From Vicinamibacterales bacterium (GTDB lineage Bacteria; Acidobacteriota; Vicinamibacteria; Vicinamibacterales; UBA8438): a stretch of 64,000 nucleotides of DNA. Positions within the stretch are counted from its first letter, which is position 1, and every line of letters starts with the position of its first letter. The notes below the pieces were generated by a model. That model was not told the DNA's origin. It ran no database searches and was given only the letters and a program-made list of their open reading frames with translations. This document shows, one piece after another, positions 9,693 to 18,171 of this stretch. Location of the stretch: assembly GCA_958296065.1 (NCBI GenBank), contig CATQHX010000064.1:1-64000 (forward strand), given 5' to 3'. Position numbers and translations under genes: made by a program.

Positions 9693-11975
9693 GTGCAGTC
9701 CACCACCTTCACCGTCGACGCCGCCTTGCTGCGAGAACTCGGCGACCGCTTGATCGGTCGTTCCTACATCGCATTGGCCGAGCTCGTCAAGAACGCCTAC
9801 GACGCCGACGCGATCGACTGCCGGATCGAGCTGGACGACGACCAGATCGTGGTTTCCGACAACGGCCACGGCATGTCCGAGCAGGATTTCCACCGCCACT
9901 GGCTGCGCATCGGCACCACACACAAGACCGCCGCGCCGGCCTCCCCACGCCTTGGCCGTGCCATGACCGGTTCCAAGGGTCTCGGGCGCCTGTCGGTGCA
10001 GTTCCTCGCCGACGAAATGACGCTCGAAAGTACTTCGGTCGAAGACGCCTCGCGCCATCTGTACGCTTTCGTCGACTGGACGAACATCCACCACGGCTCC
10101 GATCTCGACACCGTCGCCGTGCTCTGGGAAACACGCTCCGACAGCCTCCTTTATCCCGACGACCGGCAGACCGGAACGAGAATCGTCTTGAGCAAACTTC
10201 GCTCCGAATGGAACGCCACCGAAATCGAGAGGCTGGGCCAAGACGTATGGATGCTTCAGTCGCCGTTTCGCCGCTCCCACCGCCGTTCGGACGCCGGTAC
10301 CGCCCAGGACTTCTACGTTCACCTCGACGCTCCCGGAATTGGCGGGGCCAGAGTTGCGTTCGACAAGTTCCAGGACGCCCTCTTCGAGAACTGGAAGGCG
10401 CGCATCACCGGCGCCATCGAGGACGGTCGCGTCACCGCTACCTCCACCGTCACTGTCGAATTCAAGGAAGACTATCCCAAGGGCGTCGAGGCGGCTACCT
10501 CGTTTCGCGAGACCGTTGCATTGCCGGCTGCCGCACCCGGTCGCACCCGGCCGACGGGATCGGATTCGACCGCTGTGGACCGCGCGCGGTTCGAGATTCT
10601 GGTCTTCAAGCCCGAGCGTCGCCAACCTGCCGGCATCCCCGTGGCCGAGATGAGGAACTATCTGCGGAACTTCGGCAACGTTTCCGTCTACGATGCGGGG
10701 TTTCGACTCCCGTACTACGGCCCCGATCAGGACTGGCTCAGGATTGCCGTCGACCAAGGCCGTCGACTCGGGACCTCGGCTCTGCTTCCTTCGCATCTGA
10801 GGGTCGACGCCCCGTACTTGCTCGACCTCCCCGCTCCGGGCAGAATACTCGGCATCGTCGAGATCGACACCAACCATGAACGGGCGGCGGCGGCGCAGAC
10901 CGAAGCCCGACGTACCGCCAACGAGCAGGCCGAAGCCGCGCCCGGTCAGTGCCTTCAGATTCAGCCGGGTCGCGACCGGCTGGCGGACAACGCCGCTTTC
11001 GAACAACTTCGCGACTTGGTCCGATTCTCGTTGGACTTCTACGCCAACCGCTTCAAGCTCCTCTCCCTGCAAACGAGCGAGAGACGACGCGCCAAGGAGC
11101 CACCGTCCCGGACCTTCAACCGCGCCATCGCCGCCATCGACCGGAACGAGGCCGAGATTCCGCGGCCCGTTTTTAACGAAATACGGCGGGAGGTCGTTAC
11201 GGCCACCAAGGCGGCCGAACGCGAAGAACGACACCTCGATCAACGCGCCGTGCTCTTGGCCCCGCTCGCGACCGCGGGCATGACGGCCCTCGCCCTCAAC
11301 CACGAACTGGCCCGAGAGCTTCTCCTCCTCGAGCAGGTCTCCGACCGATTGCGGGCGATTGCCGCGTCAGGGAAAGTGCCGCAAGTGGCCCCACTGGCCC
11401 ACGAATTGGCCACCGGGGCCGAGCGCTTTGCCGCCCTTCGCCAGCTCTTCGACCCCCTACTGGTTGCCGAGGATCGGGCAGCGACAGACCGGCTTCGCGT
11501 TCGGGCGGTCCTGCGGCAGTTGGTTCGCGGTTTCGCACCGCTGATGGCCCGCGTGGATTTCGGGACCCGAGACGTTCCCGACGAGTTGCGTTTTCCGCTC
11601 GGGTCCTTCGCCGAGTGGAGCGCCATGATCCAGAACCTTGTGACCAATGCGTGGAACGCCATGCTCGACTCCCCGCGGGCGGAGCTCCTGTTCGAGGGTG
11701 GCTCAGGCAAGCGGGGACTCGAATGGCTGCGCGTCAGTGACACGGGCGTCGGCCTCGGCGTTCCGCTGGGAGAATCCGAAACCTTGTTCGAGCCATTCGA
11801 ACGCCACTTGCGTATCAGCTCCGAGAACCGCTCCATCGCAATGGGTGGCCAGGGGCTGGGTCTCGCGATCGTACGCATGATCGCTCACCGCCGCGGAGCG
11901 CAGGTGGCCTTCGCGAATCCGCGGCCGGGATTCGCAACGACCGTGGAGGTATCGTGGAGAGGAGCACCGCAATGA
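9693..11975 (+). CDS. tandem GHKL ATPase / sensor histidine kinase-like protein
   Basis: This 760-aa cytosolic protein has two ATP-binding GHKL modules. The first, HSP90/MutL/MORC-like, has the N-box ELVKNAYDADA (about 30), DNGHGM (57) and a glycine-rich lid (GSKGLGRLS). The second is histidine-kinase-like: a candidate H-box ALNHELARE (His about 537) in a helical region, then the N-box NLVTNAWNAM (about 649), DTGVGLG (about 684) and GGQGLGLAI (about 718). No transmembrane or PAS segment is visible. It starts at GTG 9693 behind TTGAGG, and its stop overlaps the ATG of the receiver-domain gene (ATGA), so the two are co-translated. MutL/MORC-type GHKL proteins are known from restriction-modification loci. 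The added kinase module plus receiver partner is the unusual part. Confidence 0.8.
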   Translation: MQSTTFTVDAALLRELGDRLIGRSYIALAELVKNAYDADAIDCRIELDDDQIVVSDNGHGMSEQDFHRHWLRIGTTHKTAAPASPRLGRAMTGSKGLGRLSVQFLADEMTLESTSVEDASRHLYAFVDWTNIHHGSDLDTVAVLWETRSDSLLYPDDRQTGTRIVLSKLRSEWNATEIERLGQDVWMLQSPFRRSHRRSDAGTAQDFYVHLDAPGIGGARVAFDKFQDALFENWKARITGAIEDGRVTATSTVTVEFKEDYPKGVEAATSFRETVALPAAAPGRTRPTGSDSTAVDRARFEILVFKPERRQPAGIPVAEMRNYLRNFGNVSVYDAGFRLPYYGPDQDWLRIAVDQGRRLGTSALLPSHLRVDAPYLLDLPAPGRILGIVEIDTNHERAAAAQTEARRTANEQAEAAPGQCLQIQPGRDRLADNAAFEQLRDLVRFSLDFYANRFKLLSLQTSERRRAKEPPSRTFNRAIAAIDRNEAEIPRPVFNEIRREVVTATKAAEREERHLDQRAVLLAPLATAGMTALALNHELARELLLLEQVSDRLRAIAASGKVPQVAPLAHELATGAERFAALRQLFDPLLVAEDRAATDRLRVRAVLRQLVRGFAPLMARVDFGTRDVPDELRFPLGSFAEWSAMIQNLVTNAWNAMLDSPRAELLFEGGSGKRGLEWLRVSDTGVGLGVPLGESETLFEPFERHLRISSENRSIAMGGQGLGLAIVRMIAHRRGAQVAFANPRPGFATTVEVSWRGAPQ

Positions 11976-13216
11976 AGATCCTCGTCTGCGACGACGAACG
12001 TAGCAAGGGCGAAAAGACCCGACAGGCGATCGCGGCAGGTACCGATAGCGAAACCAGACTCCTGGCTGGAGACGAACTGGCGGAACACATCGCTACTCTC
12101 TTCGACCGTGCGGCGTCGATGGTGAACCCCGACTCGACGGCCCCGAGTGTTCAGTCGGAGTTCGAAAACGACGAGTACGACATCGCAATTCTCGACAACA
12201 ACCTGTCTGAACTTCACATCCGAGGTGCGCGCCACACCGCCGAGTCAATCGCCGGCTACGTCCGAGCGTTCGGGAAGATTCCGTACATCGTGTCGCTGAA
12301 CAAGAATCCACACGTGGACTTCGACCTTCGCTATCTCGTCGGCGACTACCAAACGCACGCCGATTTGGCGCTGAACGACAAGCACCTGTCGATTGCGGCA
12401 CTGTGGACGGGTGTCTCCGTGGACGACCAGTTCCGACCCTGGTACTGGCCGCCAATGCAGGACGTCGCGATCCGCCGTCGACGGCAGATTGCATTCGTCA
12501 AGAGGCACCTCGACGATTCCATTCTGGGTGCGCTGGGTTTGCCCAAATCCGCCACCGACCGGTTGTCACGACACGCCCTCGGAGCGTTGTACCCCGAAGC
12601 GCGGTTGCTGTCGCGAGTCACGTTCCGGAAATTCTTCGTGGCGTCTTGTCGGTCCTTGCCGATTCGGCGAGAACGGGAGCTACTGGCAAGATCGATAACG
12701 TCGACGGACGACCCCGTGTGCGACATCGTGTGCCGCGTCGTGGCTGGCGAACTGGATCGTTGGATTCGGCGTGACCTTCTCGCCCCGCAGGACGTTCTGG
12801 TCGACCTTCCGCATCTCCTGATGCGCATGCCCTTCCTGCTCGGAACAAAGGCGCGCCGTGTGCAGGCGTGGAACGACGTCGTCTCCGCAACCGAGCCGCC
12901 CTACGGACTCTCCACCGCACTTTATCGGAGCCACCTGAGAGATGCTCGATTCCGCGAAGACGCGTGGGTAAAGACTCCGTGTTTCTGGTGGACGATTCTC
13001 AAGTCGGACCGGGAATTGAGCGACAGGTTCGCCCGGAATCGGCAACGATGGGCGTCTGCGGTTTTCTGCGAGGATCTGTCGCGATTCAAGGAGTATGGGG
13101 ACGACGAGGATGGACCGTCGGAGTTCGCAGCGGAGGTCGAGGGGACCTGGGCGCGCCGCTACGTGGAAATCGTCGGAAGCTGGAGTTACACACCGAGAAG
13201 TCGGTTTGCCAAGTAG
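11972..13216 (+). CDS. receiver-domain (response-regulator-like) protein with unknown C-terminal domain
   Basis: Residues 1-125 form a CheY-like receiver: acidic pocket D7-D8-E9 after the first strand (MKILVCDDE), phospho-acceptor Asp75 (AILDNNL) and the conserved lysine Lys111 (VSLNKN). The remaining 290 residues are helical and match no output domain I recognise; no DNA-binding HTH is evident. The ATG at 11972 overlaps the kinase stop and follows GAGAGGAG, so it is preferred over the upstream in-frame GTG at 11954. The pairing implies phosphotransfer from the GHKL protein, possibly gating a restriction or effector activity. A helical insertion between strands 2 and 3 makes the receiver longer than usual. 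Confidence 0.75.
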   Translation: MKILVCDDERSKGEKTRQAIAAGTDSETRLLAGDELAEHIATLFDRAASMVNPDSTAPSVQSEFENDEYDIAILDNNLSELHIRGARHTAESIAGYVRAFGKIPYIVSLNKNPHVDFDLRYLVGDYQTHADLALNDKHLSIAALWTGVSVDDQFRPWYWPPMQDVAIRRRRQIAFVKRHLDDSILGALGLPKSATDRLSRHALGALYPEARLLSRVTFRKFFVASCRSLPIRRERELLARSITSTDDPVCDIVCRVVAGELDRWIRRDLLAPQDVLVDLPHLLMRMPFLLGTKARRVQAWNDVVSATEPPYGLSTALYRSHLRDARFREDAWVKTPCFWWTILKSDRELSDRFARNRQRWASAVFCEDLSRFKEYGDDEDGPSEFAAEVEGTWARRYVEIVGSWSYTPRSRFAK

Positions 13217-13247
13217 AACCCATTTTCTTGGATCGGGATACCAGGCA

Positions 13248-13841
13248 ATGCCACAAAACGTCTATTCTCTGATGCAGTCCTATTCGATGCGGGGCCTGCA
13301 CGACTGGCAGAAGGAGGCACCGAGAGACCTGAAGGACAAGGCCAGGGAGTTGCTTGCCGACAGGATTGCCGAGAGCAAAGCGGACATCGACGACGCTATC
13401 GGTGGGCGTTCAAGAGAGACGTTCATAGCGATGCCTAAGCACGGATACAAAGGACTCGAATGGTGCTTTTTCTCGCCACAAACGGCGAGGGGAAGGTTGA
13501 GATCCTTGATTCTGTTTGTTCTCGTGAATCGTGCACGAAGAGACTGCATTGCCTTTCGGTTCGAGAGTTCGTCCCGCGGCGCTCATGGATATTCTCATCT
13601 CCAGTTGACTCGGCAATCACTTTCATCGGGGTCCGCGTTGCCGGTTCTGCCGTGGTTTCCCACAAGCTATCCGGCGTTTCCGGTACCGGCGGGCAACTGG
13701 ACGGAGATGTTTCTAGTCATGGCTACGGCGGTGCACGGCTTTGTTGGCGGCGTCGATGATGTGCTTCGGAACATCTCGGGCGCGAACGATGCGAAGACGC
13801 ATCTAGTGACGCTCAAGAAAATGCTGGTCAGGCTTCCCTGA
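13248..13841 (+). CDS. hypothetical protein in the GHKL/receiver operon
   Basis: This 197-aa protein starts at ATG 13248, 31 bp after the receiver gene and on the same strand. I do not recognise the family. It has a basic, helical N-terminal half (DLKDKARELLADRIAESKAD), then strand-rich sequence with an arginine- and histidine-containing stretch (CIAFRFESSSRGAHGYSHLQ) and a hydrophobic C-terminal helix. Its 3' end overlaps the stop of the convergent adenine methyltransferase by 14 bp. Local base composition is somewhat AT-richer than its neighbours. By position it could be the missing restriction or effector component of the module, but nothing in the sequence proves that. Confidence 0.55.
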   Translation: MPQNVYSLMQSYSMRGLHDWQKEAPRDLKDKARELLADRIAESKADIDDAIGGRSRETFIAMPKHGYKGLEWCFFSPQTARGRLRSLILFVLVNRARRDCIAFRFESSSRGAHGYSHLQLTRQSLSSGSALPVLPWFPTSYPAFPVPAGNWTEMFLVMATAVHGFVGGVDDVLRNISGANDAKTHLVTLKKMLVRLP

Positions 13842-15234
13842 TGGAAACCGGGATCTTGCGGAGGAACCGCTTGTAACAGCGCACGTAATTGCCCTTGAGT
13901 CGTGGGGCGATGCCATCGAGAGCGCGCGCGAGGCCCCCATTTCGGAGTACTCGGTAGAGGTCTTCGATGCGGTCGTCTGGCGCGAAAACTGCGTATACGC
14001 CGTGCGAGGGCACCGCGCCTGAACGGTCGACGGCGATCCGGGGGACCTTCGCGAGTTCGGGAACAAGCAACTTCGGACGCGTCCAGTCGACGGGTCGTAT
14101 TCTGTCGATGGTCCGGTACCAGGGTGCGCCGTTTCGGACGATCCACCGGTTGCGTAATTCGTGCGTGAATCGACGGAGGCGGCCCTGCAATCGCGGAAAG
14201 CGGCGCAAGTCGTGAAGTTGGCCGTCGTCGTCGAACAGAATGACGACCCGACGCCCCGACCATTCGATGGAGCCGTCGAGTACGTCGGCGGCTCCGATCC
14301 AGGGGCGCAGGAGCTCCGGCTCCACGTCGTCTTCATGGGGTCGGAGCACGAACGCAGGGGCATGTCCAAGCGCGGGCCCCGCCTTGACGGCGTAGCCAAG
14401 GTCGTCGAGAGTTCGCGACGAGTCCCGAGGTGTCGGTTCGTGTTTGGTCTTCGGCGTCGAGCGCTTGGACGCCAACAGGATCGTCGGATAGATGTCGACG
14501 CGCTGGTCGAAGACGTCGGAGGCGTTCACGGAGTCGTTGGAGAGGATGTCGAGCCAAGGCATCCACTGTTGGCGAAAACGCTCGCCGAACGCCATGTACA
14601 TCCATCTGTCCGAGCAGAGGAATCCGCATTTGCCGCCCGGCTGCAGCGACCGGAAGGCTCTGTCGAGGAAGGGCAGGAACAGGTCGCCTCGGGTGACGTG
14701 CCCCGGGAGGCGGCTGTCGTAGATGGACTTCAAGCGGGCGGGTATTCTGGACCAGCGCACGTAGGGCGGGTTGCCGACGGCGTGGGTGTGGTCCGGTGCC
14801 GGTTGCTCGGACAACAGGAAATCGGCGTTGCGAATCCACGCCTTGGCGCACGCGGCCGCGGTCCCATGGTGGACGCGCATTTCCCGGAGCGCGGTCCGAA
14901 CTCGGCTTCGGGCCTCGGAAGCGGCGCCCGGGTGCAGTTCGAACCCGGTGATGCGCGACCGGAGACGGGCAATGGTCGGCTCGATGTCTCTGGAGCGGAA
15001 GGATGCGACGAGGCGCTTCGCCGCCTGCACGAGGAATGCGCCGTCGCCAGCGGCGGGTTCGAGCAGCCGAGCGTTGGTGAGGTCGGCGGTGGCCCGCCAG
15101 CCGACGTTGTCGAGGATCGAGCCCGCCACGGTGGGCATCGTGTAGACTCCGCAGACTCGGTGAAGGTCGTCGATGGACTGCTTGAGTCGGTGGTCGTCGG
15201 GCATGCCGGTCGCGGATGGATGGCCGTAAGTCAT
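13828..15234 (-). CDS. N6-adenine DNA methyltransferase, TaqI/Eco57I-like
   Basis: This is a 468-aa gamma-class adenine methyltransferase. SAM-binding motif I is LEPAAGDGAF (about 58-67), an acidic FELHP segment follows motif II, and the catalytic motif IV is NPPYVRW (155-161). VTRGDLFLPFLDRAF and the long C-terminal half resemble the target-recognition domain of M.TaqI-type enzymes. The ATG at 15234 is divergent from the C5-methyltransferase start at 15273, so a shared bidirectional promoter lies in about 40 bp. A restriction-modification locus with both an adenine and a cytosine methyltransferase suggests an asymmetric site or two separate specificities. The gene appears intact. Confidence 0.85.
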   Translation of the reverse strand: MTYGHPSATGMPDDHRLKQSIDDLHRVCGVYTMPTVAGSILDNVGWRATADLTNARLLEPAAGDGAFLVQAAKRLVASFRSRDIEPTIARLRSRITGFELHPGAASEARSRVRTALREMRVHHGTAAACAKAWIRNADFLLSEQPAPDHTHAVGNPPYVRWSRIPARLKSIYDSRLPGHVTRGDLFLPFLDRAFRSLQPGGKCGFLCSDRWMYMAFGERFRQQWMPWLDILSNDSVNASDVFDQRVDIYPTILLASKRSTPKTKHEPTPRDSSRTLDDLGYAVKAGPALGHAPAFVLRPHEDDVEPELLRPWIGAADVLDGSIEWSGRRVVILFDDDGQLHDLRRFPRLQGRLRRFTHELRNRWIVRNGAPWYRTIDRIRPVDWTRPKLLVPELAKVPRIAVDRSGAVPSHGVYAVFAPDDRIEDLYRVLRNGGLARALDGIAPRLKGNYVRCYKRFLRKIPVSIREA

Positions 15235-15272
15235 TGACGAAACGGAGTTTATGGGAGCGACGGGACGGCGTC

Positions 15273-16400
15273 ATGGTGGTCGCGGGGCTGTTCGCCGGGG
15301 TCGGCGGCTTCGAGTTGGGCTTCGATCGAGTCGGTCATCGCGCGATTCTGCTGTGCGAGAAGGACAAGCAGGCGGCGTCGGTGCTTCGGCGGCGTTGGCC
15401 GCGGGTGCGGCTGCACGACGACGTCGGGACGATCGACGAACTGCCGAGCGAAACGGAGGTGGTCACGGCTGGATTCCCGTGCCAGAACCTGGCCATGGCC
15501 GGCGACAAGAAGGGGATCGAGGGCCGGAAGAGCGCGGTCGTCAACAAGCTGTTCGACCTGCTCGGCCGGCGAGCGGTGCAATGGGTCGTCATCGAGAACG
15601 TCTACTTCATGCTGCATCTGAAGCGCGGAACGGCGATCGACACCATCCTGGAACGGCTCGAGACGCTCGGCTACCGGTGGGCGTATCGGGTCGTGAACAG
15701 CCGGGCGTTCGGTCTTCCGCAGCGTCGGCGTCGCGTGTTCATCGTGGCCAGCCTGTCGGGAGATCCCCGAAACGTACTGCTCGCCGATGACGCCGGCCAC
15801 GCGAGTTGGCCCGGAGTCGATACGGCGCGTCCCATGGGATTCTACTGGACGGAGGGTCGGACCGGCCACGGCTTGACGGGGGACGCGATCCCGCCGTTGA
15901 AGGCGGGGTCGACGCTGGCGATTCCGTCTCCCCCGGCGGTGCTGCTGCCGTCGGGACGGGTCGTGACGCCGACGATCGAGGCCGTGGAGCGGTTTCAGGG
16001 TTTTCCGGAACGATGGACGTCGGTGCTCCGCGGCAGGGCCGGTCGGCACCGGTGGCGGCTGCTCGGCAACGCGGTGTCCGTACCTGTCGCCGAGTGGATC
16101 GGCAGGCGATTGACGGAGCCCGGCAGCTACGATGATGCTGGAGACAGGCCGCTCACCCTGGGGAGAGCGTGGCCCGATGCGGCCTGGAACATCGACGGTC
16201 GGCGGGAGACGCGCAGAGTCGCCGTCGGGGTAACGGAGCATCCTGTACGACGGCGTCGGGGCCGGATTTCGGCGTTCGCGACGGAACATTGGCCGGACTT
16301 GTCAGATCGGGCGCTCCGGGGATTCACGGAAAGAGCCAGGGATGGGAATCTCAAGTACCCCCTCGGTTTTTTGGACGCCCTGGAAGCTAATCTTCAGTAG
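15273..16400 (+). CDS. C5-cytosine DNA methyltransferase
   Basis: This makes 5-methylcytosine from SAM. Motifs in order: I (LFAGVGGFELGF, 6-17), IV with the nucleophile Cys70 (GFPCQNLA), VI (ENV), VIII (QRRRRVF), a short variable target-recognition region, and X (LLGNAVSVPVAEWI). The ATG at 15273 (375 aa) directly precedes motif I and is preferred; an in-frame ATG at 15216 would overlap the divergent adenine methyltransferase. The extra about 90 residues after motif X are of unknown role. Together with vsr, this indicates that deamination damage at methylated sites is handled within the same locus. In Druantia type II a cytosine methyltransferase (DruM) accompanies DruE, so a link to the downstream DUF1998 helicase is conceivable. 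Confidence 0.9.
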   Translation: MVVAGLFAGVGGFELGFDRVGHRAILLCEKDKQAASVLRRRWPRVRLHDDVGTIDELPSETEVVTAGFPCQNLAMAGDKKGIEGRKSAVVNKLFDLLGRRAVQWVVIENVYFMLHLKRGTAIDTILERLETLGYRWAYRVVNSRAFGLPQRRRRVFIVASLSGDPRNVLLADDAGHASWPGVDTARPMGFYWTEGRTGHGLTGDAIPPLKAGSTLAIPSPPAVLLPSGRVVTPTIEAVERFQGFPERWTSVLRGRAGRHRWRLLGNAVSVPVAEWIGRRLTEPGSYDDAGDRPLTLGRAWPDAAWNIDGRRETRRVAVGVTEHPVRRRRGRISAFATEHWPDLSDRALRGFTERARDGNLKYPLGFLDALEANLQ

Positions 16401-16455
16401 CCAGCGCTTGGGCCCTCGCCTGGATGGAGAGCGAGCCGCAGGCGGGTCGTCGAGG

Positions 16456-16880
16456 ATGGGAGAATCGACCCGATGCCGCTGCCTCAGGTCGGTCACCGGC
16501 CATCACTCACTTCGACGTCTTCGTGGCTGTCGGCCGCCCTGCGAGCCCCTGGAAGCCATCGACGACGAGATCGCGGAAGACCGCCTCCCGGCGATCGGTC
16601 GCTTCCCTAGGGCGGCGGCGGAGCGGATCCTCGTCGCCCTAGCAGCATATCCACTGGAGCCCACGGTCTATCCCACGCAGAACGCCGAGGTCGCCATCCA
16701 CTTCAAGTCGCCAGACCGGCCCGATTCTGTGCTCATTCTCCTCGACAACCACGGCCGGGGGGAGTGCTACGCGTGCACGGGCGGACACAGCCGGGCGCGC
16801 TCACTACGACGCCGCGTCGGACCTGCCCGACCGTTTCATCCTGGATCGGTTGCGCGCCCTGACGCCGGAATCGATGCCCG
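16456..16880 (+). pseudogene. relic of an unnamed small conserved protein
   Basis: The frame from about 16456 encodes EAIDDEIAEDRLPAIGRF..., then a strand-rich block with VYPTQNAEVAIHFKSPDR and VLILLDNHGRGECYACTGG. The sequence then resumes in another frame (AHYDAASDLPDRFILDRLRA, about 16800-16865) and ends. I recognise the pattern only as a small uncharacterised family often found beside toxin-antitoxin-like genes. One frameshift near 16795 breaks it. No catalytic motif is apparent. Confidence 0.35.
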
Positions 16881-16980
16881 CTGGAAGGCGCCGATGCGGC
16901 GGCCCTTCATGCTGCTCGCGGGTAGTCCTCGTTATGCGTGTCACGCGCCCCAGCACCGCATCGCCGCTGTGGAGGGTCTG

Positions 16981-17226
16981 ATGACCACGATCACGATCGA
17001 GTTGCCGGAGGACTTGGCAGAGGAGGCGAGGAGGCACGGCCTTCTGGCGGCCAGCGCGGTCGAGGCGATGATTCGGGAGACCCTTCGTCGGCGTGCAGCA
17101 AGGGAACTGCTGGAGGCTGCGGGCGAGCTGGCGGCGGCTGAACTCCCGCCGCTGACGCTGGCAGAGATTCAGGAGGAGGTGGACGCGGTGCGCTCGCGGA
17201 GGCGCCAGCGTGCTGCGCGTGCTTGA
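16981..17226 (+). CDS. VapB-like antitoxin
   Basis: This 81-aa protein starts with a strand typical of ribbon-helix-helix-type antitoxins (MTTITIELPEDLAEEARRHG), followed by a helix (SAVEAMIRETLRRRAARE) and an acidic C-terminal tail (LTLAEIQEEVDAVR) that would wrap a toxin. The next reading frame starts a PIN-domain toxin (GTG at 17210, VLRVLDTDFV) overlapping its end, the usual VapBC layout. That toxin breaks off after about ten codons. The antitoxin itself appears intact but has no partner left. Confidence 0.6.
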   Translation: MTTITIELPEDLAEEARRHGLLAASAVEAMIRETLRRRAARELLEAAGELAAAELPPLTLAEIQEEVDAVRSRRRQRAARA

Positions 17227-17242
17227 CACCGACTTCGTCATG
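17210..17242 (+). pseudogene. PIN-domain toxin, first codons only
   Basis: GTG at 17210 begins VLRVLDTDFVM, which matches the invariant opening strand and first catalytic aspartate of VapC-type PIN nucleases. It overlaps the antitoxin end, as in intact operons. Homology stops after 11 codons, where the sequence joins an inverse-strand ribbon-helix-helix remnant, so this marks a deletion or recombination joint. Confidence 0.4.
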
Positions 17243-17372
17243 CCACGGTCGACTGGGTGTCGAGCGCCTTGCGGGCAGCGGCGGCCAGGAACTTCGACCG
17301 GTTGGAGCCGACCTTTTTCGCGGCGGCGTCGATCTCGACCAGCAGGTATTCGTCGAAGCTGATGCTGACTCG
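17238..17372 (-). pseudogene. ribbon-helix-helix (HicB-like) antitoxin remnant
   Basis: The minus strand encodes 44 residues beginning RVSISFDEYLLVEIDAAAKK and continuing with a GSNRSKFLAAAARKAL helix, a typical ribbon-helix-helix DNA-binding module as found at the C-terminus of HicB antitoxins. The preceding codon is TGA and there is no start codon, so the N-terminal part has been lost. It abuts the truncated PIN toxin on the other strand. Confidence 0.5.
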
Positions 17373-17539
17373 TCACGCGGACGAGCCCCGGATGGCCCTG
17401 CGCATCGCGACGGTGGGACCGGATCTTGCGCGGTATCAACCGGCTCAGCGGTACCACGTGGTTGACGAGCGCCACTTGGCGGAGGACGGTCTCCCGAGCG
17501 ACAATCTGATGACGTCTGTTGTGGCGCTCTAGCTAGCAG

Positions 17540-18008
17540 AGCGGCTCGGCCAAGGACTTGGCCCGTGTCGTAGAGGCGCCGCAGGCGAAGCTGGGCGGTC
17601 CGCACGAGACGGGGCTGCGTCAGGCCTTCGTCGACTGGGTGCGGCTGGCGGCGGAGCGGGTGGCGCCGCCCGGCAGCTGGGTGCGGCCGGTACGGACGCC
17701 TGGAGGAGCTGAAGACGACGCTGGTCGAACGGGCGGCCGAGTGGCCCAAGCAGTGGCTTCAGGAAGGCATCGAACAGGGCGTCAAGCAGGGCATCGAGCA
17801 GGGGCTCACCCATGAACGGGCGCTCTTGCGCCGGCAGGCTGCGTTGCGGTTCGGCGAAGAGGCGGCGGCGCGGGCGGCGCCGGCGCTGGCACGGATTGCC
17901 GACCCGGAGGGTCTGGCCACCGCGGGCGACTGGATCGTGCGGGCCGGCGACGGCGACGAGCTGGTCGCGAGGCTGATGCAGCTCGCGGAGGGTCGGGACA
18001 CGGCCTGA
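17540..18008 (+). pseudogene. Rpn-family nuclease (PD-(D/E)XK, transposase_31), C-terminal relic
   Basis: Two frames together rebuild the C-terminal half of an Rpn recombination-promoting nuclease: LARVVEAP...LRQAFVDWVRLAA (about 17560-17690), then after a frameshift LEELKTTLVERAAEWPKQWL, the glutamine- and glycine-rich QEGIEQGVKQGIEQG hinge and a helical tail ending at the TGA at 18006-18008. The N-terminal catalytic domain is missing. This is typical debris of selfish nuclease genes. Confidence 0.55.
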
Positions 18009-18171
18009 GCGGTCCGCCAATCCACGAGGATCGCTTTGGTCGGTTACCTCCGGCCGTGGCGATCAGGCCCACCTGCCTCGGGCGCCGTGTTATCGTCATG
18101 TGGCCCAATCGAGACACCCGTTGTTCGCGGCGGCGCGCAAGCCGTCGCGAGTGTCGTCCGGCGTCTGTCCC

